Assembly (NCBI RefSeq): GCF_000189635.1
Contig: NW_002476421.1
Coordinates: 217,954 to 281,953, forward strand
Direction of reading: 5' to 3'
DNA: 64,000 bases
DNA from: Tetrahymena thermophila SB210
Lineage: Eukaryota; Ciliophora; Oligohymenophorea; Hymenostomatida; Tetrahymenidae
Both the position numbers and the translations under genes were made by a program. Positions 12,958 to 24,345 of this stretch are shown in pieces. The notes below the pieces were generated by a model. The model was not told the DNA's origin. It made no database searches and worked only from the letters and a program-made list of their open reading frames with translations. Each line of letters begins with the position of its first letter. Position 1 is the first letter of the stretch.

Positions 12958-14406
12958 ATGAGAAATGCAATTGATAAAAATAAATGCCGCTCTCCTATTA
13001 GTTTTTCTAAAAGCACTTAAAAGTCAAGGCTTGAACTTTTGAGTCTCTGTAAGCCTAATATTCAACATATTAATACAAAACTTAATTCTACTCTTTCTCC
13101 TCAGCATATATAGCCTAAAATAAAGCAATCTTAAGATAGCTAATAAATTCAAAGCCCTTCTAAAACAAACAAATTTTTTGTATTTAATTCTTAAAATAAT
13201 CAGTCACCAAAGACCAAAAATAACAAATCGAGTTATTAATTAGAAAAGAATTAATTTTAGTAAAAATTTAATTTATCAAAAATAGAAAGCTCATTTTAGC
13301 AAAAATCATCTTTTGATAAGAATTCTTAATAAAGAAGGGATCATTATTTAATTAATAAAAAATATAAAACTTAAGATGATGATAATTTAAAAAGTGATGT
13401 AGAATCAGAAGAAGAAATTTCAATATGGGAAGAAAATAAACTTAAAACTTAATTTATTGATAGTAGAGGAGGATAGTTAGATTTTTACTAAATTTACAGA
13501 TTGCGCTCTGCTTTATACTAATAAACTTGTGAGTCTCCCATAAATACTATTTAAGATGTATAAATTTTATCATAGCATTTTAATAAAGAAATACCAATAG
13601 AGTAGTTATAATAACAACAATCATATCTTGATAAATACTATGAAATTTAGAAAAAAAATTACGCTAATTAACAATAGTAAAATAAACAAAATTAATAGAA
13701 ATTTATTAAAAAATGTTAAACATAAAGAATTGAGAGATCTAAAACTTCATATGAAAAAAATGAATTTAATTCTACCAAGTAAAAACAATAGATAAGTAAA
13801 TAATAACAAAAAAATTTAAGTAATAAACCTCAAAAAGAATTACTCCATGATTAATTTGAGAAAATTCAAAAATATTTATAAAACAATGATCTTTAAAAAG
13901 AAAAAGAAAAAAATTTATAATGCGAATCTTATTTATCACAAGAGTAGCATAGATAATAATATAATTCTTAAAGAAGACATAAAATTAATATTTATTAAGA
14001 ATAAATTTCGAAGTTGATACAAACCAAAATAGTTCCAGTCAGATATATAGACCTAACGGATGATGATGATGATTATGATGATGATGAAGATGATGATGGT
14101 TATAATTGTCAATACACAAATCAAAACAAAATCCTTGATAATGCTTTTTCTGAATATTATAACAAATAAGAATTATAAAAAGAGTATAAAAACACTGAAA
14201 TAGATATAAGTACTGATGATAAGTAACTAATTTTGAAAAATGAAAAATAATTAAGTAACTAATAATTTACAGAAACCGGAAAATCAATACTTTCTAGTCT
14301 GTAAAAGACAATCTCTTGCTAAACCAATTGCAGCTAAAAAAATTTTTCAAATACTAAATTAAATAATCTAACAAAAAAATCAATAAATTAGAATTTATGT
14401 AAATGA
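12958..14406 (+). CDS. Unknown-family protein B (LDFYQIYRLRSALYQ family, intact)
   Basis: Single-exon frame of 482 codons plus TGA (14404-14406), start ATG at 12958. Same order of parts as A: polar Ser/Gln/Asn-rich N-terminus, acidic VESEEEISIWEENK, DSRGGQ and the core LDFYQIYRLRSALYQ (residues 174-188), then INTIQDVQILSQHFNKEIP, a Gln-rich and Lys-rich coiled stretch, a strongly acidic run of Asp from (GAT)n codons near 14058-14097, and a C-terminal ETGKSILSSLQKTIS block resembling A's. No known domain, signal or membrane segment. A and B align in the core but differ outside it, so the pair is older than the A/B to C/D duplication. Function unknown. Confidence 0.85.
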
Positions 14407-15942
14407 AAATAAGATTTTAATTAGTAAAATTGAAATTAAAATTAAAAAAAAATATAACAATTTATATTTATGTATCAATTTTATATTAGATAAAATAGTA
14501 TTTTTTTAAAATGAAAACTACTTTACAATTAGTTTTCTTTGGTATTTATTCAAAATAAAGATTAAATCTAACACTTTTACTTGATAAAAGCAGTTTATTT
14601 GTTTTGGATTGTGATAACATTATCTACAAAAGTGATTTAAAAAAACAATAAGAAATTAAAAATCAGTAGTTTGGTTTTTTTAAATTCAGTGATTCCTTAA
14701 ATTATTTATTTCAATCATAATAAACTATAATTAACTGACCCTTTCTGTTTTTGATTTAAAGCCTGATAAATTCTTCAAAATTTCAATTAATCAAGAACCA
14801 AATTAATAAAGATAATCAATTTATGCAGAGTTCTGTATTAGTAACTCAAGCTGCTTTTAAAAGCTAATATAAACAAAGTTAGGAATTTAATAGATTCAAA
14901 TTTTTATCATGTAAAAGTAATCATTAAAAATTTAGGAGAAAAAAAATTATTTTTTTGTGTGTGATTAATATAAATAAATTTTTATTTATCTATAATTATA
15001 AAACAAACTATTAAACTAATTTCTATGCAAAAAATATTATAATATATAATTTTAGTAATGAGCAAAAACTTAGATACTAACTAAAATATTAATTGTATAA
15101 AAATATTCAACTTATTAAACTGAATAGTAAATTAAGTAAGTGACTTTAGTTATAATTAATTAATATGTTCACAACACTTATGTTTTTATAAATTATAATT
15201 GTTATTGGATTTCATAAATTATATTTTTTTGCTAAAATCTCATAAATATATTGTCATAGCAAATAGGAAACCTCCCATACTTTATTTAATAACAAAAATA
15301 CTAAATTTCTTTTAATTAAACATTCATTAGTATATATACAGCCTATCCTAAATAAAAAAGGCATTTAATTATTAATATACTGAAGTAAACATTTGATATA
15401 ATAATTGTGAAAAAAATTTTAATCTATCTTATTTTTGTATTTGATATTATATTTTATATACATAGTTGATGTAATTTTATTGTGATAAATATATCAATTA
15501 ATCGGTAGAGCTTTAAAAATTTTATCTATTAAATATAATATAATTTGAAATTAGCTAATTAAAAAAAATGTATGGTGTGGCACTATCAAAAATATGAATA
15601 ACATTATGTTAATTCATACTGACATAGATATTTTATGAAAAATTATATGTGAGTCTGATAACTAACTTATATTCTTAAAATAATATCAAAAAAAAGAAAA
15701 ACTTGAACTAATTTAATCATATTTTTTTATAATATTAAATAAGAAAAAGTATCTGAATGATTGGATCATAATGCTTCAAATCACGAAAAAGGTAATAAAA
15801 ATTTTTCGGAAGTTTGAATTAGATAATTTTTATTACTTTTTATTTGAGCAAAGTAAATATGTTAGAAGAAAAATATGGAGACAAGTAATAAGAATTGATA
15901 GCATATAAATAATTTAATTTTATAAATATTTTATCTTAAAAT
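14407..15942. other. Spacer after B and before C
   Basis: AT-rich. The part to about 15310 matches the flank after D (21605-22550), and the part from about 15457 matches the flank beside A. The junction of the two duplicated units therefore lies near 15310-15457. No gene seen. Confidence 0.6.
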
Positions 15943-17424
15943 TCAATTTGGCTATTTATTATCTAAATCTCTTTTGTTTGGTTACTATCTCATAAATTTT
16001 TCTGTTAAGTTATGGAGTTTATTGCTTTAAAAATATTAGTGACCATAATTAACTGGGATAGAAACTATTTTTTAAAGATAGGAAAGTACTGATTTTGCAG
16101 TTTCTTTAAAATCTTATTACCTATCTTAATTTGATATTTTTATAGTTTTTTGATTGTAATTGCTTTACTAGCATTTAATAGAATTATCTTTTGATTAACT
16201 TAATCGACTATTAGATTTTGATGAGGTATTATAGAAACTATAATCAGTTTTAGCAGTCTCGTCATCATGCTCATCATCATTATCATCCAATAAGCTAATT
16301 TATTTGATCGGAATCATCTTATTTTGCATCATCATTTATGCTTATTCTTAGTCAATACTGATTTTCTGTCTTCTTTTAGATTTTTATTATTGCTATAATT
16401 ATTTCTATGATTAATTGAGTCCTTTTACTTTTTTGTCAATTGATTTTTAAATATCTTTTTTTTATTATTTTTTAATTCTTTCAGATTAATTCTAAAGAAC
16501 TTCACTTTTATCTTTTTAAATTTAATTTTTTTCAATATAGTTAATTTATTATTTTAATTTTGTAGAAGTAATGTAATTTTATTATTATGAAGACATTGGT
16601 CTATAAATTCTTTCAGTTTAACATTTTTATGTAAAATCCTTGATATTTTGGTTATTCTGTAATTATTGCATTTTTTAATTTTTAATGCTGTTTTTCTTTT
16701 TCTGAATTTCATAATATTAATCAAGATAAATTTATTATTACTATAATTACTAAATTGTTATATCTTTATTAAAATGTTAACAAAGATTTTACACTTCGGT
16801 GATAGTATCTATGCGGGAAACATAGGTTGGCTAGTATAGCGCAGAGCGTAGTCTGTATATTTAATAAAAATCTAATTTTTCTCCTCTACAATCAACAAAT
16901 TAATCAGTGTCTACACCGTTAGTCTAAAGTTAATTTTCTTACCAGATTGAGACTTCCTCTTCTAAGTCAGAATCACTTTCTAAAATATTCACTTCATGGG
17001 TCTTATTTTTATTAACTTGATATTTGTCTCTCAAAATTTATTATTCATTATTGTTCTTATTATTATGAGGAAATGATAATTAAAAAGAATTCTATTTATA
17101 TTAATTAGATTTCTATTTAATTAATTAGCTTTCTTTTTAATCATTTAATCTAGTATCTTATGCTTTTGGGGATTGATAAGATTAAAACTGATTACTGGAG
17201 TTGAATTTATTTTAAGGACTTTGAATTTTACTGGTGCTTGAATTATTTAAAAATTGATTTGTTTTAGATTATTCTTATCTTGGAGAAATACTAGAGTTAA
17301 GATTTTTATTTTCAACTTTAAACTTTTAGATGTTCTAAAAATCGAATTTTTTCTAATAAGAAGTATACTTAGAAGAACTTATCGGGGAAACAGATTCGTT
17401 TTTGCACAAGCTTCTGTTAATCAT
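15943..17424 (-). CDS. Unknown-family protein C (close copy of A, intact)
   Basis: Single-exon frame of 493 codons plus TGA, start CAT at 17422-17424, colinear with A. It begins MINRSLCKNES like A and keeps the acidic SDSDLEEEVSIWQEN stretch, CRGEK, the core LDFYQIYRLRSALYQ (about 184-198), PTYVSRIDTI and the C-terminal TAKSVLSYLQKIVSIP block. Differences from A include substitutions and several in-frame indels, and the frame is never lost. That is what selection on the protein would leave, unlike the decay of its partner D. Function unknown. Confidence 0.85.
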
Positions 17425-20131
17425 TTTTACTTTTATAGCTTATTTAATTGTTTTTCTTTATCTTTAATTAAATTAATTATAATAAATTTCTTCCAAAAAA
17501 TTTTTAAATTACAATATCAATCAACAGCTGGTTAAATAATTAAAGGAATTTCATTATTATTTTACCAATAATTAATCACAAGAATAATTCAAAGAAATAA
17601 TATTTTCGGTTCAGTAACTTTATTTTTTAGGTCATGTATAAAAAACAACAAATTCATGATAGATATACTGTTTTTATATTTACATAAACAAAATTTATAA
17701 TTCATAGTATTAAAAATTACATAGGATACACAAAAAATATGGATAAGTATTTATGTAAATAACTTTTTTTTATTAAATGAATATAATTTTAGCTGTAATA
17801 TTTATTAATCAAAAAAAAATTTGAAGAAAAATGGAAATGGTTATAAAGATTATTAATTAATAAATGCAAGTTTTAGGTCGTCCGTTAAGTTGAGATGATA
17901 TATTATTTATCTATTTTTAGATAAAATGCATTCTTAATCTTTTCTAGCTCTCTTTTCAAAAAATTGATTGCTAACACCTTTAGGCGTTAATTAATTCAAA
18001 GCTATCTTAAAATTAGAGATTAGTGTTTATTGTAAATTTGAATGATAATAGTTGTTAAAATTGTAATCTATGATGAATTAGTCATAGCTTTTGCTTTTAG
18101 AAATAAATAACTTTTTAGAAAAAGTATAAATTTAATAATTTGAAATAATTTTGATTTATTTATCATTCAAGTTAAAGGTTACTTAGAAATGTTTTAAGAG
18201 TTTTTATTGAAGTGTTATCATTTTTATTGCAAAACTGATGAAAGAGAAAGTTGTATGTGCAAAAATTTTAATTTAATTACTTGAATTGTTTTAATTACAA
18301 TCAATTTCTGCTTACTGACTCTTTCTTTTATTGAAAAACCAATGAATGTTTTTTAATCACTCTTTGAAAAGCAGAACATAAAAAAAACCTTTTCTTTCTC
18401 TTAAATCAAAAATTTTTATTTACACATTATTCTTCAGAAGTATACCAACAATTTTTTTTATAAAATGAATAATTTTTACCTATTCTTTATCTAAAAAATA
18501 ATAAAGTTGAAGAAAGAACCTTTTCATTTTTGAAAAATTATAAGTAATTACCTTAATTCTTCTAATTTAAGAGACTCTAAAATGCCAAAATAAGTGTTTT
18601 GTCTTAAATTAGAAATATTTACCCACACTAATTAATTACCTCCTTTAGGCATAGCTGCTGGAGGAATCAAAGTATTTAGTAAAACATATTTCTTTATTTT
18701 TTAAAATTTATAAAACAAATATATATTTGTTTAAAATTAGTTAATTGCATAGGAAATCAAAAATTTCATCAGGCATTCTTTTTAATTATTTTAGGGAGCT
18801 TTGCCAAATTTTAATTGATTAATAAACAATTATTATTATTTATCAATTGATTACTTCATAAATTTTTATTTTAAAAGTTATTTTAGAAATTAATTGAAAA
18901 ACTCACTAACAATCTATTTTCTTCTACTTTATAAAATCCAATAACGACAAATATTTTTTTTGATTTTATGATTTAAAAAATATTTTCTTTATTTAAATTA
19001 ACTTTAAAATTTATTAATTATTTAAAAAAATTAAAGATTATAAATATTTTATTCAGTAAAACTTAAAATAATAAATATTTTTAAATACTATTTTTATAAC
19101 TATAGATGTAATAAATGAAAATAAACAGTTAATTAATTAGCTTTTTTATATGTTTTCTTTAATTCATTAAGGAAACTAAATACTAGGTACTTGCTAATAT
19201 TAGTATGTATTTTGCTCTAAATATTATATTGAAATATGTATTATAAACAAACAAATTACTTGTGGTTTGAATAAGCCCTAATTACCTTTAAACGAAGAAT
19301 TTGCCAAATTTTAATTTAAATAATAAGAAGGTTGATTAATATGCTGAAACATATTAAGAACTCATTAAATTAATTTAATTTATATAGTTTTATCCAGCTA
19401 ATCCTCTAGTCAATTGATTTTTCAAGTAATTGTTTTATGTAGATTTTAAACATCAAAAAAAACAGTTTATTTTTGAATAAAAGTTTTCAAAAAGTGCTTA
19501 TTTGTGCTAAAAACTGATGTTTAAATATTTTGTTCGAAGTATTATTATTTAAAACCAAATTTATACTAAGATCAAGTTCCGATTTATAGCCATTACTATT
19601 TTAATATGAGCTATATATTAACTTTAAATCCAATTAATATACGAAAATTGCTCAGCCAATATAAGTAGTCTTCTATTTAGTTAGATGTTTATTTAAAGTT
19701 CAATGATTATATTAATAATAATTTCGTTAGTTTTTATCTATTTTTAGCTCAAAAATTATATGGTTATTAATTAATTAAAATTTACACTTAAAAAAAATAA
19801 AGCCGATTAATTCTTCTTACAACTTTCTTTAAATACTGCATCTAAATGAATATTTAAATGATATTTATCTAAAATATACTAATTTAATATAAAAAATATT
19901 TGTATAAAATGATTAAATTTATTTTTATTTTGTTTATTGCTTTGAAAATTTAAATTTATAATCTACAAATGCTACTTTTTTAAGAAAATATTTTTTTTAT
20001 ACGAATTGATATTTTTAACTGCTTAAATTATATTTATAAGGGTAATTAATGGTAATAAATGCTTTTTTTATGATAATTAAATTACTAAATAATAAAATAT
20101 ATAAGTATTATAAAAAACAAGTAATAAAATA
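17425..20131. other. Spacer between C and decayed D
   Basis: Copy of the A/B spacer. AT-rich and without recognisable coding sequence. It contains the second copy of the conserved island at 18635-18674. Confidence 0.6.
18635..18674. promoter_or_regulatory. Conserved island in the C/D spacer (copy 2)
   Basis: Near-identical to 11374-11413, with only small differences, inside an otherwise freely drifting spacer. It is retained although the plus-strand neighbour D is decayed, so it may serve the minus-strand gene C. Confidence 0.5.
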
Positions 20132-21604
20132 ATCAGAAATGCGTTTGATATGAATAGATGCTTATTTTTTTAGTTATTCCGAAAACACTAAAAACCAAGA
20201 CTTGAACTTTTGACTCTCTGCAAATCTAATATTAAACATATTTATAAAAATTTAATTCTACTCTTTCTCCTTAAGCATATATAACCTAAAATAAAACAAT
20301 CGTAATAAAATTTAGGATAAATTCAAAGCCCACTAGAAAAAAAAGAATATTTTGACTCTTATAATGATGAGTCAGTCGCCTAAGACCAAAAATAACAAAA
20401 TTTAGTTATTAATTAGAAAAGAATTAACTTTAGTAGAAATTTAATTTATCAAAAATAGAAAAATCTTTTTGGTAAAATCAACTTTTGATAAGAACTCTTA
20501 ATATAGAAGAGATTATTATTTATTTAATTAATAAAAAAAATAAAACTTAAGATGATGATGATTTAAAAAGTGATGTATATATAATAAGAAGATGAAATTT
20601 CAATATGGGAAGAAAATCAACTTAATACTAATGGAGTAAATTCTAACTAATTTATTGATAGCAGAGGATAATAATTAGATTTTTACTAAATTTATAGTTT
20701 GCACTTTGCTTTATACTAATAAGCTTATCTGTTCCGCATAAATACTAATTAAGAAGTATAAATTCTTTCATTACATTTTAATAAAGAAATACCAAGAGAA
20801 TATTTATAGTATCAACATTGCTTTCTTGATAAATACTATGATACCTAGAAAAAAAATTAATCTATTCAATAAAAGTAAAATAAACTATTTTCTGACAAAA
20901 ATTCATAGAAATTTATCTAAAAATGTTAAATAGATAGGATTTAGAGATCTAAATCTTCATATGAAAAAAATTAATTTAGTTCTACCAAGTTAAATTAACA
21001 AATTATCAAGTAATAATCTCAAAATTTAAGTAATAAACCTCAAAAAGAATTACTTCATAATTAATATGAGAAAATTCAAAAAAGATTTATAAGATAGATA
21101 ATCATATTTAATAATAAATAAATTAAAAAGAAAATTTAAAATATTTATAATGCGAATTTTATTTATCACAATAATATAATTCTTAAAGAAGACATCAAAT
21201 TAGAATTGATTAAAAATAAATTACCAAGCTGATGCAAATAAAAATAGTCCCAGTCAGATAAATAGATTTAACGAATGATAATAATAATTATGATGATCAT
21301 AATTATGAATACACAAATAAAAGCAAAACCTTAAAAATACTTCTCCTGAATATAAATAAGATTAATAGTAAGGGAATAAATATATTGAAACACATAAAAG
21401 TAAGTAGTGATGACAAATAACTAATTTTAAAAACTTAAAAATAATTAATTAAGTAATTAATAATTTACAGAAATTGGAAAATCAATACTTTCGAATTTGT
21501 AAAAGACTATCTCATGCTAGGCCAATTGTAGCTACAAATATTTTAAAAATACTAAATTAAGCAATCTATAAAAAAAATCTTTGGATTAGAATTTATGTAA
21601 ATGA
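20132..21604 (+). pseudogene. Decayed copy D of gene B
   Basis: Colinear with B along its length but disrupted. The position of B's start codon reads ATC (20132-20134), and B's reading is carried by different frames in different segments: for example the acidic block is interrupted near 20570-20595 and the C-terminal third changes frame near 21110. The core persists in altered form (LDFYQIYSLHFALYQ, about 20665-20710). The stop matching B's is at 21602-21604. I read it as a pseudogene that arose after the 7.2 kb duplication, unless introns rescue it, which the positions make unlikely. Confidence 0.75.
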
Positions 21605-23359
21605 GAATAAGATGTTAATTAGTAAAATTGAAATTTACAAAAAAATAAAAAAAATATAACAACTTATCAATTTATATTAGATAAAATTGTTTTTTTTTTA
21701 AATGAAAGGCCTGCTTTTTTATGAAGTTTTCTATGGTATTTATTCAAAAATAAAAGATTATATTTGTTTGGTATTTTAATTCATTTTTTCCTTCTAACAC
21801 TTTTACTTGATAAAAACAGTTTATTTTTTTGGATTGTAATAATTTAAGCTACAAAAGTGATTGAAAAAACAATAAGCCTATTAAAAATCAGTTATTTTAA
21901 TTTATAGATTCTTAATTGAGTTATTTCAATCGAAAAAAATTATAATTTACTAGCTCTTTCTTTTATCAATTTAAAACCTGATAAATTCCTGTAAATTAAT
22001 TAAAAAAGTTAATCAGTGTATGCAAAATTCTAAATTAGCAACTCAAGCTGCTTTTTAAAGGGAACTAAAACAAAGCTAGGAATTTAAAGAATCGAATTTT
22101 TAATATGTAATTTAATACAAATAAAATTTTTTTGATAAAGCAAAGCAATCAATAAAAATTTTAGTGGAAAAAATTAATTTTTTTTGTGTATTTTTTTAAA
22201 CAAATTTATATTTGTCTTTAATTTAAAAAAGAAGCAATTAAACATATTTCTATGCAAAATACAATAAAAGTAATTAAATAATCTGAATAATTAGCAAAAA
22301 CCAAGAAATTAACTAAAATATTCATAATTTAAATATATATTAGGAAATAAAATGTTTGTTTTTAATTATAATTTATAAATATAATTTACATATTTCTCAT
22401 ATTTTTTGTTTTAATAAATTATAATTGATCAATTGTTATTGCATTTCTTAAAATATATTATATTAACTATTTGTCGAAAATCTCATAAATATTTTACATA
22501 GCAATTTGGAAATCTCCCATACTTTATTTAATAACAATAATACTAATAAAATTTTAAAAAAATGATAATTTTGAATTTTTATAGGCCTCAAATACAATCT
22601 TTATTAAGGATGCTAATAGAGTAGATGATAATCGAGGTTTTACAGTATATATATATTTAAATAACTTTTTAATTCCTCATACACTTATGTAATATCCCAC
22701 TCTTCCACTTTTTTAAACCTATATTTTATCAGGATGGGGCAGAAGGAAGGGATTATTAATTAATAGAAAGCTGATTTAAAACTTTTTTATATAATCTTAT
22801 AAAGCTATAATAATTTTCAAATATCTAGAATTTTAAATGTTAATATTTTTATTAACAATCTATATTTGTTACAATAATTGGTGTAAAAATAAATTAATTA
22901 AGGGTAGAAATTTTTTTAATCAGCGACTTGTTAGAAATTCATCTATCATTTATGCACTATCAATTCTGATAGATTAAATGACTTTTGGGACTGTTTAAAT
23001 GTTATGAAAAAACGTAATTTTAACAAATAATAAAGCTAATAATATATTTTAATTTAAAGATAAGGAATTGATCATGACATACACACACACACACACGAAT
23101 TTATTTTTGCTTTAATAAATAATCATGCAATCAATATTAATTATTTACTTAACCAATTTTAGAAAAAATGAAGACTATTACAAATTTTTAGATAGACATA
23201 GATTGATAGATTCACTCAGTATTATACTCAAAGTTAAATCAGATTATAAAAGTTTTATATTAAAGAATAAAATCTGATAAATTATAATATGATTTACTGT
23301 CTATGTCACTACTTCACTGTATTGAATTTATTAATTTTGATATTGAAAAAATAAGGTGA
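21605..23359. other. Spacer with a few weak open stretches
   Basis: Up to about 22550 this is the right flank of duplication unit 2. Beyond it one frame stays open at about 22590-23000 (containing FIKDANRVDDNRGFTVY), and another short one lies around 23165-23277. In a genome with a single stop codon neither length is significant. They may be exons or relics of locus E. Confidence 0.4.
23081..23096. repeat. (AC)8 microsatellite
   Basis: Eight AC dinucleotides in a row, in non-coding DNA upstream of locus E. Confidence 0.9.
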
Positions 23360-24245
23360 CATTTAGATGTTGAAGAATTAGCTAATTAAAAACTTACAAT
23401 TATATATCAGAATTTAATAAGATATCCGTTTCATGAGTAGTTGACTAATTTATTTTAAATTAGTGAAATTAATAATACATAAATTAATAAAAAATAATAA
23501 AAACAAAAATAATTAAAAAACATCTTTACAAAAGATAACTAACAATAACTTGAACAATTAATTAATTGCTCGCATAAGAAAATAAATTAAAAATTTTGCT
23601 TTAATTTTAAAGGAAATCATTAATATGACTTGCTATAGTATCCAAATTATCTTTTCTAGGACTGATAATACATAATAATCCACCATAAATATTCTTGCTA
23701 ATTAAGAGTTAGACTTTTATCAAACATATTAACTATATCCAGTCCAAGCTACTTATGAGCAAACAGAAAACTGGAACTAATAGTAACTAAAAGATTTCGA
23801 AAATTAAAGTTTTTCTTTTGACTAAGATGGTTATAAATCTTTTAGCGAGTTTCCAAGCCTATATAGCCTATGTGAAGATGAAGAAGTAGAAGAAACCAAT
23901 TAAATTGAAAATGGAGAAGAAAATTATATTCTTGATAGTTTTAATGAAATAAATGACTTTATATTTTTTGAAGAATTAGACTATTAATAAATTCGCCCAT
24001 AAAATAATATTATTAAAAATCGCATAAAATAACAAAATAAATAATAAGTAATACCAAATAGTCCCTAAATTTAATTCTAATAACCTATGAAAGAAAGCTT
24101 TAAGTATCATATACCATATAATTCAGTGATTAACAAAATTAACCTATAAAAAATAAATTAATAGTAAGAACTAAAAAAAATTGAAAATTTTTCATAACTC
24201 ATATATAATAATATGGGGGACCTGGCGCAAACGTCGTAAGTTTGA
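23360..24245 (+). pseudogene. Locus E: broken or unresolved gene, remote relative of the A/B/G family
   Basis: Two overlapping frames with clear coding composition. The first (23360-23665, HLDVEELANQKLTIIYQ...) has no start and ends at TGA. The second, in another frame (ATG 23625 to TGA 24243-24245, 206 codons), contains ELDFYQTYQLYPVQATY, an acidic CEDEEVEETNQIENGEE and a second DFIFFEELDYQQ. The LDFYQ-Y-L motif and nearby acidic stretch suggest a distant family member. A TGA just upstream (23357-23359), the frame change and a C-terminus that runs into a GC-rich hairpin suggest decay. An unrecognised intron could also join the two frames. Confidence 0.5.
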
Positions 24246-24345
24246 AACCAGGGGGGTATTTTGAAAAAAATGTAAAATATTTCATTCAAAATTATATATA
24301 TTACTCGATAACTGAGTGACCCCACCCTAAATCTTTTGTATACCA
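24211..24345. other. GC-rich hairpin and flanking element
   Basis: In DNA that is otherwise very AT-rich, 24215-24256 holds a run of G, an inverted repeat (CCTGG...CCAGG outside, CAAAC...GTTTG inside) and a run of G again, followed at about 24312-24330 by TGAGTGACCCCACCC. The minus strand is open for 63 codons under the standard code. Composition and structure differ sharply from both neighbours, which suggests an inserted short element or RNA structure. It is not a complete tRNA: the A-box-like and B-box-like parts are too close together. Confidence 0.45.

Larger units (their letters stand above)
8297..15310. repeat. Tandem segmental duplication, unit 1 (genes A and B)
   Basis: About 7.0 kb containing the minus-strand gene A, a 2.7 kb spacer and the plus-strand gene B. 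Matching landmarks sit 7.14-7.26 kb to the right: A/C stop (8800/15943), A/C start (10284/17424), conserved spacer island (11374/18635), B/D start (12958/20132), B/D stop (14404/21602) and a right-flank CTCCCATACTTTATTTAATA (15272/22514). Edges are approximate. Confidence 0.85.
15457..22550. repeat. Tandem segmental duplication, unit 2 (gene C and decayed gene D)
   Basis: Second copy of the unit at 8297-15310, in direct orientation. C stays open along its whole length, D has lost its start and its frame, and the spacer between them carries many indels relative to unit 1. Edges approximate. Confidence 0.85.

Noticed and set aside
17254-17535. 93-codon standard-code plus-strand ORF
   Set aside because: It is antisense to the intact ciliate-code gene C (15943-17424) and has no coding features of its own.
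22590-23000. Open frame containing FIKDANRVDDNRGFTVY
   Set aside because: About 140 codons open with a single stop codon in AT-rich DNA is not significant; no start, motif or partner exon supports it.
24215-24256. tRNA or tRNA-derived SINE
   Set aside because: TGGCGCAAACG and GTTTGAAACC resemble A and B boxes but are only a few bases apart; no cloverleaf fits.
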